From the NCBI GenBank assembly GCA_963677825.2, contig CAXXEF010000001.1, positions 2,604,001 to 2,668,000 on the forward strand: a stretch of 64,000 nt of DNA, written 5' to 3'. Positions 41,860-51,102 of this stretch are shown piece by piece; the first letter of the stretch is position 1, and each line of letters starts with the position of its first letter. Both the position numbers and the translations under genes were made by a program. The notes beneath the pieces were generated by a model, which saw nothing but the letters and a program-made list of their open reading frames with translations, was not told the origin of the DNA and made no database searches. This DNA is from Sporobacter sp963677825 (GTDB lineage: Bacteria; Bacillota; Clostridia; Oscillospirales; Oscillospiraceae).

Positions 41860-43869
41860 TCAGGTGTTTTGTGCAAAACCCGCCAGGTACGTATCAATGG
41901 CGGCCGTCAGCTGCTCGGAAACACGCGAGACGGTTGTCTCTGCGATTTGCGCGCCGGCTGTCGACTGGTTGCCGCCGCCGCCGAGCGCTTCCATGATGAC
42001 CTGCACGTTGATGTTGCCGATACTGCGGGCCGATACGAATACGTCTTCGCCCTCGGGCGAAATGACGAACGAGGCTTGTATGCCGGCGATATTAAGCAGT
42101 TCGTCGGCCGCCTTGGCAACGATGACGCGGCTTTCCGATACTTCTGAAAATGCGATGGCTATGCCGGGCTTATAAATACGCGCGCCCTGGATGATGGCGA
42201 ATTTCTCCATCGTCGTTTCAAAATCCGATTGCAGTAGCCGCTTGACCTCCGTCGTGTCCGCGCCGCAGCGGCGCAGAAACGATGCGGCCTCAAACGTGCG
42301 GCTGCCGGTTCTGATTGAAAAGCTCTTCGTGTCGAGCACGATGCCGGCGAGCAGCGCCTCGGCTTCAATACGCAGGATATCCGTCTGGTCGACGAGGTAT
42401 TGCATCATCTCCGAGACCAGTTCAGCTGCCGACGATGCGTACGGCTCATGGAAATTGAGCGTCGCATTTTCGATGTACTGCGCGGCGCGTCGGTGATGGT
42501 CGATAACGGCCACGTGATTGACCGATTCAAGCAGTTCCAGTGACTCAACCTGTTCGGGGCGGTTTGTATCGACGATGACGAGCAGGGTGCGGCTGTCGGC
42601 CGAGATCATCGCCTCCTGTGCGGTGATGAAGATGTCCTCGTATTCCGGCGTCTGACGTAGTTGCCCGACGAGATCGCCGGCGACGGTTGAGGTGAGGTCG
42701 GTGACGATATGCGCGGGTTTACCGCGCTTTCTGGCAATACAGCACACGCCGACAGCCGCGCCAAGCGAGTCGAGGTCGGCGTGCTTGTGCCCCATGATGA
42801 TGATCTCCGACGCGCCGCCGATCAGTTCGCCGAAGGCGTTGGCCATCACGCGCGATTTGACCTTTGTGCGCCGCTCGACCTCAGCGGAATGCCCGCCGTA
42901 GAACTCAAAATTAAAGCGGTTTTTAACGACAGCCTGATCGCCGCCGCGCGAGAGCGCCATCTCAATGGCCAACGATGCGAAGCGGTATGTCTCGTCAAAC
43001 GTCTTGCCGTCACGCCCGATGCCGATCGAAAGCGTTGCCTGAACGCCGCCTGCCTTGATGGATTCGCGGACGCCGTCAAGTACGTCGAATTTGCCGTCAA
43101 CAAAGTTTTTAAGATGCCGGCCCTCGAACAAGAACATGTACCGGTCACGGTCGTACTTGCTCAGGATACCGTCGCATCCGATGATCCAGTCGCTGATTTT
43201 ATCATCAACTGCCGACAAGATAGCGGATTTTTCTTTCTCACTGAGGTTTTTAATAAGCTCGTCGTAGTTATCGAGCATAATGATCGCGCACATCAGGCGC
43301 GAGGAGACGAATTCGTCAAACGTCTCGGCGTATTCCGTCACGTCGACGAAATAGGCGGCGGCCATGATGTTATCGGGATCCCCGGAAGAGCGCATCAGGC
43401 TGCCGAACACCTTATAGCGCCGGTCGCCGAGCGTGTACAGATCGGTGCTTTCCGTTTTGCCCTCTAAAAGCCACTTACCGGCAAAGCCGGGGACAATATC
43501 GCTCATGCGCACCTCAAAGAAGCGCTCTTTTGCGCCCGTAGCCGCGACGAAACGCCCGTTTGACCACAAGATTTCCTGTGTCTGCGGGCTGAAGATGACG
43601 ACCGGCAGCGGACAGTTTAAAAACGCGTCTTTGGAGGCCGTTTCACTGTTACTGGTGACGGTTTCGATATATTTGATCAGCTTGGCCGAACGCTTACGCA
43701 TCGACAGGGGCATGTACAAGGCGAAAAACAACACGAAGACAAACTCGCCGATGGCGATATAACGGCTGATTTCATGCCCGAAAAAATACGTTATGATACC
43801 GCACAGCAGCAGCACAACAATTGTGACGCGTGCATTAGGCTGTAATTTTTCAAGCAGCTTTTTGTTCAA
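41860..43869 (-). CDS. gdpP: Cyclic-di-AMP phosphodiesterase GdpP (YybT), TTG start
   Basis: Degrades c-di-AMP to pApA and so controls potassium/osmotic homeostasis and wall stress. It has 669 residues from a TTG at 43869 that has GGAG eight nucleotides upstream and gives NKKLLEKLQPNARV; an ATG at 43914 lacks an SD. The order is two membrane helices (about 12-55), a PAS-like heme/ligand domain (about 70-150), a degenerate GGDEF domain (about 165-300), then DHH (HKHADLDSLG near 360 and VIDHHRR near 455) and DHHA1 with GGGGNQSTAGA near the end. It begins the run gdpP-rplI-dnaB. Confidence 0.95.
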   Translation of the reverse strand: MNKKLLEKLQPNARVTIVVLLLCGIITYFFGHEISRYIAIGEFVFVLFFALYMPLSMRKRSAKLIKYIETVTSNSETASKDAFLNCPLPVVIFSPQTQEILWSNGRFVAATGAKERFFEVRMSDIVPGFAGKWLLEGKTESTDLYTLGDRRYKVFGSLMRSSGDPDNIMAAAYFVDVTEYAETFDEFVSSRLMCAIIMLDNYDELIKNLSEKEKSAILSAVDDKISDWIIGCDGILSKYDRDRYMFLFEGRHLKNFVDGKFDVLDGVRESIKAGGVQATLSIGIGRDGKTFDETYRFASLAIEMALSRGGDQAVVKNRFNFEFYGGHSAEVERRTKVKSRVMANAFGELIGGASEIIIMGHKHADLDSLGAAVGVCCIARKRGKPAHIVTDLTSTVAGDLVGQLRQTPEYEDIFITAQEAMISADSRTLLVIVDTNRPEQVESLELLESVNHVAVIDHHRRAAQYIENATLNFHEPYASSAAELVSEMMQYLVDQTDILRIEAEALLAGIVLDTKSFSIRTGSRTFEAASFLRRCGADTTEVKRLLQSDFETTMEKFAIIQGARIYKPGIAIAFSEVSESRVIVAKAADELLNIAGIQASFVISPEGEDVFVSARSIGNINVQVIMEALGGGGNQSTAGAQIAETTVSRVSEQLTAAIDTYLAGFAQNT

Positions 43870-44108
43870 ATCCGTCACTCCGATCGCCAATATGTCGCGG
43901 CGTTGATAGTTCATTATAGCACAGTGCGCGCATCTGGTAAATAGGTTCAAAGCGCCGTGTTCATGCGTGCCCGACGCGGCGAAAAACGGATAAACAGACG
44001 CTTCGGCGCAAATACTGGTCATGCCAGGCCGCGCTATGGAGCGTACGCTTGGTATCGATTTGTATTGACGGCGGCGGGGCGTTCGGCGCCGTCGCACAGG
44101 GGGATAAT

Positions 44109-46427
44109 ATGAAAGCGATTATCATGGCCGGCGGCGAAGGCACACGATTGCGGCCCGTCAGTGCGCGCAAGCCCAAACCCATGGTTGAACTGTTGGATAA
44201 ACCGGTGCTGGTGCACATTCTTGCGCTATTAAAGCGCAATGGTATTACCGAGGCGTGCCTGACGCTCCGATTTTTGCCGGACACCATTCGGGACTACTTC
44301 GGTGACGGGGCGCGTTTTGGTATGCGACTGGATTACCGGGTTGAAACCGAGGCGCTCGGCACGGCTGGCGGCGTCAAGGGGTGCGCCGATTTTATCGGGT
44401 GCGACGATTTCCTTATTGTCTCCGGCGATTGCGTCTGCGATTTTGATTTACAAAAGCTTGTGACGTTTCACAAGGAGAAAAATGCCGAGGTGACGCTTGC
44501 GCTGTATAGCCATGACGAGCCGCTTGAATACGGCCTTGTCGTGACGGATGAAGCAGACCGTGTGACGCGTTTTGTTGAAAAGCCCGGCTGGGAGCGGGTG
44601 GTGACGGATCGGATCAATACCGGCATTTACGTCATGAAAGCCAGCATACTCGATGAGATCCCTTCCGATGCGCCCTATGATTTCGGCCGGCAGCTGTTTC
44701 CGCGTCTGCTAACCGAAAATCGTGCGCTGTACGGTATCGGCTTGGACGGCTATTGGTGCGACATTGGCTCGCCGGACTCGTACAGAGCATGCTGTATGGA
44801 CATTTTACGCGGTGCTGTGCAATTGCCGCTTGATGTTAAGCCGCTGCGCGACGGGGTCTGGTGTGCCGGTTCGCTGCCGGAGGATGTGACGATCGAGCCG
44901 CCGGTGTATATCGGGCACGGCGTAAAAGTCGACTCTGGCGCGGTGATCGGCCCGTATACGGTGATTGCCGCGGCCAGCGCGGTCGGCCCGGGCGCGGTTG
45001 TCACCGGATCGGTCGTTTGCGGCGCACAACTGGAGGAGGGCGTATCGTGTGAAAACGCCGTCGTCTGTCGGGGCACCAAAATCGGACGGGGTACATCAAT
45101 AAAAGAGGAAGCGGTCGTCGGTGAAGACTGCGTCGTCGGCGAGAACTGCCGTATCGAGGCGGCGGCGAAAATTTGGCCGGCGCAGGAAATTGCATCGGGA
45201 TCATCGATTGCAGGGTGCGTTCTGGATGCACCCGCTACCACGCGAATGACGTTTATTCGTCCGGGTGTGCTGGAGGGTACGTTGGGCGATACGCTGACGG
45301 CAGCGGCGTGTGTTCGCCTCGGAGCGGCAGCCGCCGCGCTCGGCGTCGTCGGTGTGGCGGATGACGGATCTGACGGTGCGCAGTTAGCCGCGGACAGCCT
45401 GGACATCGGCGTGCGTCTGACCGGCGGCGATGTCGTCCGCCACGACGGCGCGTGCGCCGCCCATGCGGCGCTTGTCGGACGGTTTTACAATTGGACGGTC
45501 AGTATTTTTGCCGAAACGGTCGCGGGCAGCATCCGGCTGACGTTTTTTGGGCATGGCGGCGCCGCGCTGCCGCGCGAACTTGAGCGCAAGCTCGAAGCCG
45601 GACAGGATGGGAGCGGCCAGCTGTCGGACAGGCTAGGGCGCAGCCGGACGATATCGGGCGTTGCCGATACGCACGCGGCCGAAGCGGTGCGCGCCGTGGG
45701 CGCTGTGCGCACGGACTATCCATTGGACGTTGCCGTTACGGGCAGCGGCGCTGAAAACGAGACGCTCCGCCACGCACTTGGAATGCTCGGCTGCCGCGTG
45801 ACAGCCGGAAGACCCGGCGCGTTCCGGCTCGAAGCCTTGCCGGGCGGTTTTGCTCTTGTTGCGACCGATGAGGACGGGCATCGGCTGACCGCGGCGCAGA
45901 CACAAGCTGCCGTCGCGCTTGCCGCCTTGTCGGACGGTGCGCATACGCTCCTTGTGCCGGCAGACGTACCGGCGGCGCTGGACGCCGTCGCCGTCGCTTT
46001 CGGTGCGTCGCTCATCCGCGCCGACGAGGCGGCGGAAAACGACGGCTCGGTTGCCGTTCTCCCGCGTGACGCGATATTTGCCGGTGTTCGTCTTGCCGCC
46101 TATTTGATGAAAACGCGCGGGACGCTCGCACAACTGCGTCGGCGGCTGCCGGCTTTTTCGTCCGAGACGCGCGAGCTGCCGCTGAGCGGCGGTCGCGGCG
46201 CGGTTATGCGGCTGTTGGCGTCGGCCGGCGCGCTATCAGACGACAGGATGGGGGCGGGGCTGCGCTTTGATACGCCGAAGGGGAGCGTCACCGTTGCGCC
46301 GGTTCGTGAGCGCAGCGCGCTGCGCATCAAGACGGAGAGCTACAGCACCGAGGCGGCAAAAGAACTTGGTATCGCGTTTGAGGATATTGCGCGCGATTGC
46401 GACGACCGCGCCGTCGGTCAAAAGTAA
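44109..46427 (+). CDS. Nucleotidyltransferase-hexapeptide-phosphohexomutase-like fusion
   Basis: A 772-residue three-part protein from the ATG at 44109 (SD GGGGG). Residues 1-230 are a sugar-1-phosphate nucleotidyltransferase: GGEGTRLRPVS (8-18), the substrate Lys region RKPKPMVELLDKPV, and the metal Asp in VSGDCVCD (about 111). Residues ~250-350 are left-handed beta-helix hexapeptide repeats. Residues ~380-772 match the phosphomannomutase/phosphoglucomutase fold but lack the active-site serine loop (TASHNP-type), and the metal loop is altered (DEDGHR, about 590). The mutase half is therefore probably a regulatory or structural domain. Likely role: GDP-mannose or similar sugar nucleotide synthesis. 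It is divergent from gdpP. Confidence 0.82.
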   Translation: MKAIIMAGGEGTRLRPVSARKPKPMVELLDKPVLVHILALLKRNGITEACLTLRFLPDTIRDYFGDGARFGMRLDYRVETEALGTAGGVKGCADFIGCDDFLIVSGDCVCDFDLQKLVTFHKEKNAEVTLALYSHDEPLEYGLVVTDEADRVTRFVEKPGWERVVTDRINTGIYVMKASILDEIPSDAPYDFGRQLFPRLLTENRALYGIGLDGYWCDIGSPDSYRACCMDILRGAVQLPLDVKPLRDGVWCAGSLPEDVTIEPPVYIGHGVKVDSGAVIGPYTVIAAASAVGPGAVVTGSVVCGAQLEEGVSCENAVVCRGTKIGRGTSIKEEAVVGEDCVVGENCRIEAAAKIWPAQEIASGSSIAGCVLDAPATTRMTFIRPGVLEGTLGDTLTAAACVRLGAAAAALGVVGVADDGSDGAQLAADSLDIGVRLTGGDVVRHDGACAAHAALVGRFYNWTVSIFAETVAGSIRLTFFGHGGAALPRELERKLEAGQDGSGQLSDRLGRSRTISGVADTHAAEAVRAVGAVRTDYPLDVAVTGSGAENETLRHALGMLGCRVTAGRPGAFRLEALPGGFALVATDEDGHRLTAAQTQAAVALAALSDGAHTLLVPADVPAALDAVAVAFGASLIRADEAAENDGSVAVLPRDAIFAGVRLAAYLMKTRGTLAQLRRRLPAFSSETRELPLSGGRGAVMRLLASAGALSDDRMGAGLRFDTPKGSVTVAPVRERSALRIKTESYSTEAAKELGIAFEDIARDCDDRAVGQK

Positions 46428-46465
46428 ACATTTTGTGAAACGTCGACACTTGAAGTAAATCCGAC

Positions 46466-46494
46466 TTGCGGCTTCAGCCGTTATTCACTATAAT
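46466..46494 (+). promoter_or_regulatory. sigmaA-type promoter of the binding-protein gene
   Basis: TTGCGG (46466-46471), a 17-nt spacer and TATAAT (46489-46494), 48 nt before the ATG at 46542. Confidence 0.65.
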
Positions 46495-46541
46495 TAAGGA
46501 TGCCCAGAAGAGGCAGTATCATTGATTAAGGCTGATAACGG

Positions 46542-47312
46542 ATGAAAAAAATATTACTGATTGCAGCAATGCTGGTTTGCGCCGCCGTACTGGCGGCATG
46601 CGGCGGCAGGGCTGTTCCCAATACTGTTAACGACGAGGCGGATCTCTATGGCGCTAAGATCGGCGTCGTGACCGGCTCGGCGGCCAGCGTGTACGCTGCA
46701 CCGTATGGCACGATGACGACGTATCTGGCGGCCGAGACGATGCTCGTCGAGGTGAAGAACGCCGTCATCGACTGCGCCGTGATGGACGAGGGACTGGCGA
46801 AATCGACGATTAAGCAAGTCTCAGGGCTGAAAATCCTGCGTGACCCACTGGCTGAAGACGATTTCCGATTTGCGATCGCCCACGAAAACCCCGACCTTGC
46901 CGAGGCGGTCAATGCAGCGCTTGACGCGCTGCGCGAAGACGAAACGCTGCAGAACATCATCGACGGATACATGCTTGGTACGGATTACAAGTATACGTCG
47001 CCGGAGGATGTCGATCGCTCGAACGGGACGCTGACGCTTGCCGTCGACGGGTCGTTTCCACCGTATTCGTTCCATAACGGCGCGGGGCGGATCGTTGGTA
47101 TTGACATCGATGTCGCGCGCGCCGTGTGCGACCGGCTCGGCGTCGAGCTCGATGTTACCGTCGTCGACAGGGGCGATCTGGTCAAGACCGTCCAGTTCGG
47201 CAAGGCCGACTTTTCGCTCGGCGGCATCACGGAAAACGAGGCCGACGCCGAGCTCGTCAGCTTCTCCGAGCCGTACACGCACTGCATACAGGTAATCGTG
47301 ACGCGGAAATAA
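46542..47312 (+). CDS. Solute-binding lipoprotein (SBP_bac_3-like), lobes in swapped order
   Basis: A 256-residue lipoprotein with signal and lipobox LAAC (Cys20). It resembles amino-acid ABC binding proteins of family 3, but the order is unusual. Residues 34-143 (LYGAKIGVVTGSAASVYA ... GLKILRDPL ... ALREDETLQNIIDGY) correspond to the part that normally ends such proteins. Residues 162-256 (GTLTLAVDGSFPPYSF ... GIDIDVARAVCDRLG ... FSEPYTHCIQVIV) correspond to the normal N-terminal lobe. The break falls at the hinge between lobes. No permease or ATPase gene is adjacent, so it may be a sensor or an orphan binding protein. Family call from memory of motif order. Confidence 0.8.
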   Translation: MKKILLIAAMLVCAAVLAACGGRAVPNTVNDEADLYGAKIGVVTGSAASVYAAPYGTMTTYLAAETMLVEVKNAVIDCAVMDEGLAKSTIKQVSGLKILRDPLAEDDFRFAIAHENPDLAEAVNAALDALREDETLQNIIDGYMLGTDYKYTSPEDVDRSNGTLTLAVDGSFPPYSFHNGAGRIVGIDIDVARAVCDRLGVELDVTVVDRGDLVKTVQFGKADFSLGGITENEADAELVSFSEPYTHCIQVIVTRK

Positions 47313-47455
47313 GGATTAAAAGTTAAAAGCGCTCAAGCGTTGTGCGGTAATACGCCATATTAGCTTGTAGTTTGTAAAAGATTTTCAATTTATATAAACC
47401 AATTGCCCCTGGCGTTTTTCAACTAATACTAAAAAGAAGTCATCTTGAGTATATA

Positions 47456-47489
47456 AAAGCAGGCCGACGTTAACGTCGGCCTGCTTTTA
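47456..47489. terminator. 34-nt perfect palindromic terminator
   Basis: AAAAGCAGGCCGACGTT followed by its exact reverse complement. It has A's before and T's after on both strands. It can terminate the binding-protein transcript (+), although 143 nt beyond the stop, and the tRNA-Leu transcript (-). Confidence 0.8.
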
Positions 47490-47515
47490 TTGAACACATT
47501 GGGTTCATCTTTTAG

Positions 47516-47596
47516 TGCGAGAGACGGGACTTGAACCCGTACGCCATGGACACACGCCCCTCAAACGTGCCTGTCTACCAATTCCAGCACTCTCGC
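47516..47596 (-). tRNA. tRNA-Leu (anticodon GAG)
   Basis: An 81-nt class II tRNA on the minus strand. Acceptor GCGAGAG/CTCTCGC, D arm with GGAATTGGTAGACAGGC, anticodon loop TTGAGGG (GAG, reads CUC/CUU), a short variable arm and TTCAAGT T-loop. Discriminator A; no encoded CCA. Confidence 0.94.
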
Positions 47597-47666
47597 AGAT
47601 AGTGCAAGAGTTATTATAGACACGAACACTCGTTTTGTCAACAGCAGATTTTCAGCGCGCGACGGT

Positions 47667-48860
47667 TTATTCGGCCAGCTCGAGCAGCACGCTCGAGGCC
47701 GCCTCACCGAAGTACCGAGCGGCGTCCAGCGCTTCTTGGAGCGTGTTGCCCGTACTACCGACCTCGACGAGCATCGAGCCGGTCGTCGCCTGCTGATTAT
47801 ATCGGTACTGCGAAAGCTCGACGGGCTTAGCCAGTGACGGATACAGCTCGTTCATCTCGTTTTCGATGCGCAGGGCGAGCTTGAAGTTTTCCTGCCAGTC
47901 CGGATGCTCAAGGCCGTACGCGTCGGTTCCCATGACGAACAGTATCTGCGCGCACTTTGCGTCGTCGATCTGGGCGAGCGTCTTATAGATGTTGCCGTCG
48001 TCGTCTTCAATGTGGTTGCGGTGCAGGTCGATGACAATTTTGATGCTTGGGTACTCCGATAGATACGATTGAATCGCCTCGTATGAGCGCGTGTACGAGC
48101 CCTGATAGCTCGGGTAGTCGTAGACGTTGCGGTCATGGATGACGTTGACGCCGTTTGAGGCGAATACCGCGGCCAGCTCGTCACCGACGCGAATGACGCT
48201 CTGCGCCTTTTCCTGCGTGCGGTACGGGTCGGACTCGACGTACTGGTCGTCGCCGTCCGGCAGGTACGCTTCGCTCCCGTGCGTATGGATGATGAGCACC
48301 GACGGTGCGTCCTGCGCGATCGTGAAGCCGATCGGCGCAGTGAGGAGCGCCGGGATGTCGACGCAGTAACCGGCGCGGTTGTCGAGCGTGATGCCGGTGT
48401 TTGTCTCGGCGTGCTCCGAAATGACGTTTGGCGGCGCGGTCGACGACGGTGTCTCCTCCGGCTCGTCTGGGAGCGTGTAATAGAGCGGCGTGTCGGACGG
48501 GTTAACCGGGTACGACGGCTGGACAGCTGGCGCCGTCACGTCCGGCGACGGGGTTATGGTCTCTGCCGAGCGCTCAGTGTCCGGTATGGCGGTGCGGACG
48601 GTCGGGCCGAAGACGGCGGCGACGAGCCCAAATGTACCGTCCGGCCGAATGGATTTGCCGAATTCAAAGTCCAGCACGGCTTCGACAAAGCGCGCATTCG
48701 AGCACAATCCGCCCAGCCGCGCAAGCGGCTGCGTGTCCGGCGCGACTTGAGAGATCAGCCGTACGGCGATACATAGAAAAAAGATGAGCGCCAGCCCTTT
48801 GACGGCGCCAGGTGTTTTGACAGCCATCACACGCAGGGGACGTTTTGGGCGTTTATGCAA
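47667..48860 (-). CDS. spoIIP: Stage II sporulation protein P, TTG start
   Basis: Peptidoglycan amidase/endopeptidase of the DMP complex (SpoIID-SpoIIM-SpoIIP) that drives forespore engulfment. It has 397 residues. A single N-terminal membrane segment (about 22-42) is followed by a Ser/Thr/Pro-rich linker and the amidase_3-like domain: IIHTHGSEAYLPD (about 188-200, zinc His), VIDLHRN (about 266-272) and MLVEVGSTGNTLQEAL (about 365-380, catalytic Glu). The start is TTG at 48860, seven nucleotides after GGAGGTGA; the internal ATG at 48827 lacks an SD. sigmaE control is expected from the family. Confidence 0.95.
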   Translation of the reverse strand: MHKRPKRPLRVMAVKTPGAVKGLALIFFLCIAVRLISQVAPDTQPLARLGGLCSNARFVEAVLDFEFGKSIRPDGTFGLVAAVFGPTVRTAIPDTERSAETITPSPDVTAPAVQPSYPVNPSDTPLYYTLPDEPEETPSSTAPPNVISEHAETNTGITLDNRAGYCVDIPALLTAPIGFTIAQDAPSVLIIHTHGSEAYLPDGDDQYVESDPYRTQEKAQSVIRVGDELAAVFASNGVNVIHDRNVYDYPSYQGSYTRSYEAIQSYLSEYPSIKIVIDLHRNHIEDDDGNIYKTLAQIDDAKCAQILFVMGTDAYGLEHPDWQENFKLALRIENEMNELYPSLAKPVELSQYRYNQQATTGSMLVEVGSTGNTLQEALDAARYFGEAASSVLLELAE

Positions 48861-49028
48861 GAATCGGTCACCTCCGGTGTCATAAAGCGAGCGGACAAAG
48901 CCGCGGTGTGTCTGTACAAATATATGACGCGGGATGAGGTGTTAGACCCGTTGTCATAATACGGGCTTTGTGTTAAGATAGCCTAAGCGCCAAGGGCGTG
49001 AATACGTATAACCGGAAGAAAGAAAAAC

Positions 49029-49289
49029 ATGAAAAAGCTTTACAATACGCAAGGCACCTGTGCGCGGCAGATCGAAGTAGATATTGAAGACGGCGTCGTA
49101 CGCTCGGTGCGGTTTGTCGGCGGATGTCCGGGCAATCTGGAGGCCATCACCCGCCTCGTCACCGGCATGGAGACCGAGCGTGTACGAGCGCTCCTCCGCG
49201 GCGTTACGTGCGGCCACAGGCCGACGTCCTGCGCCGACCAGCTCGTTTGCGCTATCGACGAAGTGCTCGCCGAACTAAAAGCTTCATAA
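49029..49289 (+). CDS. TSCPD domain protein (TIGR03905 type)
   Basis: An 86-residue protein with the TSCPD domain, named for conserved Thr-Ser-Cys-Pro-Asp; here the motif reads PTSCADQL near residue 64-71. Other cysteines occur in GTCARQ (9-14) and GGCPGNL (31-37). Related domains are the C-terminal part of some class II (B12-dependent) ribonucleotide reductases, where they bind metal. The free-standing protein has no established role. The start ATG is followed by MKKLYNTQGTC. It stands divergent from spoIIP and has its own terminator. Confidence 0.82.
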   Translation: MKKLYNTQGTCARQIEVDIEDGVVRSVRFVGGCPGNLEAITRLVTGMETERVRALLRGVTCGHRPTSCADQLVCAIDEVLAELKAS

Positions 49290-49309
49290 CCGTCAAATTC
49301 ATAAGAATC

Positions 49310-49356
49310 AGCACGCAGACCGACAGAAATACCCGTCGGACTGCGTGCTTGTTTTT
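49310..49356 (+). terminator. Terminator of the TSCPD gene
   Basis: Stem AGCACGCAGACCGAC / GTCGGACTGCGTGCT with a central A-A mismatch, followed by TGTTTTTG. It lies 20 nt after the stop. Confidence 0.8.
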
Positions 49357-49410
49357 GACGTTTTTTTCCGCCGGACTGGTCTATAATGGCGGCATCAGGG
49401 GGACGGGTAG

Positions 49411-50259
49411 ATGCAAACGGTTTACGTTGATGTGCTTTTTATGGTCAATCTCGCGGTCAATTACATACTACTGCTGGTCACGGCTAAAATCTGCGGCAGC
49501 ACGTCGCGGCGGCTCCAGCTGGTTGCCGCCGCGGCGTTCGGCGCGTTTTACGCGGCAGCCGTCGTGATGCCGGGCGCGGGGTTTCTGATGCACCCGATCC
49601 TAAAGGTGGCAGTCGGGCTGCTAATGGCCATGGCGGCATTTGTCGGCCAGCCGCGCTTCGTTCGCTCGGCGCTTGTGTTTTTGGCGGTGACGGGCGCGTT
49701 CGGCGGACTCGTCGCTGCCGCATCCATGCTCGGCGGCCGGCGGCTGACAGACGGGTTCATGATGACGATCAACTTCCGTGTGCTGCTTTTCAGCTTCATC
49801 GGCGCCTATGCATTGCTGACGCTCGTGTTCCGTCGTGCCGCGCGCTCGAAGCCGGGGGATATCGTCGCCGTTGACGTGCGGCACGGCGAGCGGACGGTGC
49901 ACGTGCGGGCCCTGCGCGATACCGGCAATGCGCTGACCGACCCGATGACGGGGCGTGGCGTCGTCATCGCCGGCGCCGGCGACGTGCGTGCGCTTTTCCC
50001 GCGCGACGTGGCGCAAGCGCTGACGCTGCTCGGGCAGCGCAGCGCCGTCGATGTGCTCGAAACGCTGTCAAGGGGCGGGCGGACGACGCGCTTCCAGCTC
50101 ATCCCGTACAGCGCCGTCGGCGTATCGGGCGGGATGCTGCTCGCTTTCCGTCCGGACGCCGTCACAATTGACGGCAAATTGAAGTCGGGGATGCTCGTTG
50201 CATTGTCACCCAACAGCGTGTCGGAAAGCGGGACGTATTCGGCGCTCGTCGGGGCATAA
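49411..50259 (+). CDS. spoIIGA: Sigma-E processing peptidase SpoIIGA
   Basis: Membrane aspartic protease that removes the pro-sequence of SigE in the mother cell in response to a forespore signal. It has 282 residues. The N-terminal half is hydrophobic with five membrane segments (about 5-150). The C-terminal half contains the catalytic Asp in RALRDTGNALTDPMTG (about 168-183), typical of retroviral-like aspartic proteases. It is followed 31 nt later by sigE, the standard spoIIGA-sigE pair. No strong SD is visible beyond the GGGGGACGGG stretch. Confidence 0.93.
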   Translation: MQTVYVDVLFMVNLAVNYILLLVTAKICGSTSRRLQLVAAAAFGAFYAAAVVMPGAGFLMHPILKVAVGLLMAMAAFVGQPRFVRSALVFLAVTGAFGGLVAAASMLGGRRLTDGFMMTINFRVLLFSFIGAYALLTLVFRRAARSKPGDIVAVDVRHGERTVHVRALRDTGNALTDPMTGRGVVIAGAGDVRALFPRDVAQALTLLGQRSAVDVLETLSRGGRTTRFQLIPYSAVGVSGGMLLAFRPDAVTIDGKLKSGMLVALSPNSVSESGTYSALVGA

Positions 50260-50290
50260 ATGGATTCGTATTCACGAGAGGGGAGTTATC

Positions 50291-51022
50291 ATGAATAAAC
50301 TGCTGCGCATAAAGATTGCTCTGTCAATACGGTTGTACCGGATTTTCGACCGGCTTGGCCTGTCGCTGCCGGCGGGCATTCATTATATCGGCGGCAGCGA
50401 AACGCTGCCGGCGCCGCTGACACGGGAGGAGGAGGCGCACTATATCACGCTGCTGGGCGACGAATCGTTTGAGGCCAAGCAGGCGCTGATTGAACACAAC
50501 CTGCGCCTCGTCGTATATATCGCGCGACGGTTCGACAATACGGGCATCAACATCGAGGATCTTATTTCGATCGGGACGATCGGGCTGATCAAGGCGATCA
50601 ATACATACGACGCGAAGAAAAACATCAAGCTGGCGACCTACGCCTCGCGGTGTATTGAAAACGAGATATTGATGTTTTTACGCAAGACGAGCAATCGCCG
50701 GTCGGAGGTGTCGTTCGACGAACCGCTCAACACCGACTGGGACGGCAACGAGCTGCTGCTATCAGACATTCTCGGTACCGACGCGGATATCATCATGCGC
50801 CCGATGGAGGACGATGTTGACAGAAGGCTACTGCTTGATGCCGTCGACCGGTTGTCCGAGCGCGAGAAGGAGATTATCGTGATGCGCTTCGGGCTTGGTG
50901 GCATCGAGGAGCGCACGCAAAAAGAAGTGGCCGATCAGATGGGCATCTCGCAATCGTACATCAGCCGGCTCGAAAAGCGGATCATCCTGCGCCTGCGGCG
51001 CGAGATCACGCGGCAGATTTAA
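50291..51022 (+). CDS. sigE: RNA polymerase sporulation factor sigma-E
   Basis: Early mother-cell sigma factor. It has 243 residues from the ATG at 50291 (SD GAGGGGAG). The first ~25 residues (MNKLLRIKIALSIRLYRIF...) form the amphipathic pro-sequence removed by SpoIIGA. Region 2 includes HNLRLVVYIARRFDNTGINIEDLIS (recognisable parts around 90-115) and the -10-binding KLATYASRCIENEILM. Region 4 ends in EVADQMGISQSYISRLEKRI (about 213-232). It is paired with spoIIGA. In most spore-formers sigG follows directly; here it does not. Confidence 0.97.
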   Translation: MNKLLRIKIALSIRLYRIFDRLGLSLPAGIHYIGGSETLPAPLTREEEAHYITLLGDESFEAKQALIEHNLRLVVYIARRFDNTGINIEDLISIGTIGLIKAINTYDAKKNIKLATYASRCIENEILMFLRKTSNRRSEVSFDEPLNTDWDGNELLLSDILGTDADIIMRPMEDDVDRRLLLDAVDRLSEREKEIIVMRFGLGGIEERTQKEVADQMGISQSYISRLEKRIILRLRREITRQI

Positions 51023-51102
51023 CCACGCAGTATATGGGGAGGGGCGGATCTATGATCCGGCCCTTTTTGCTGTATGTGCACAGTCCTGCCAGCTTTTTAT
51101 AC

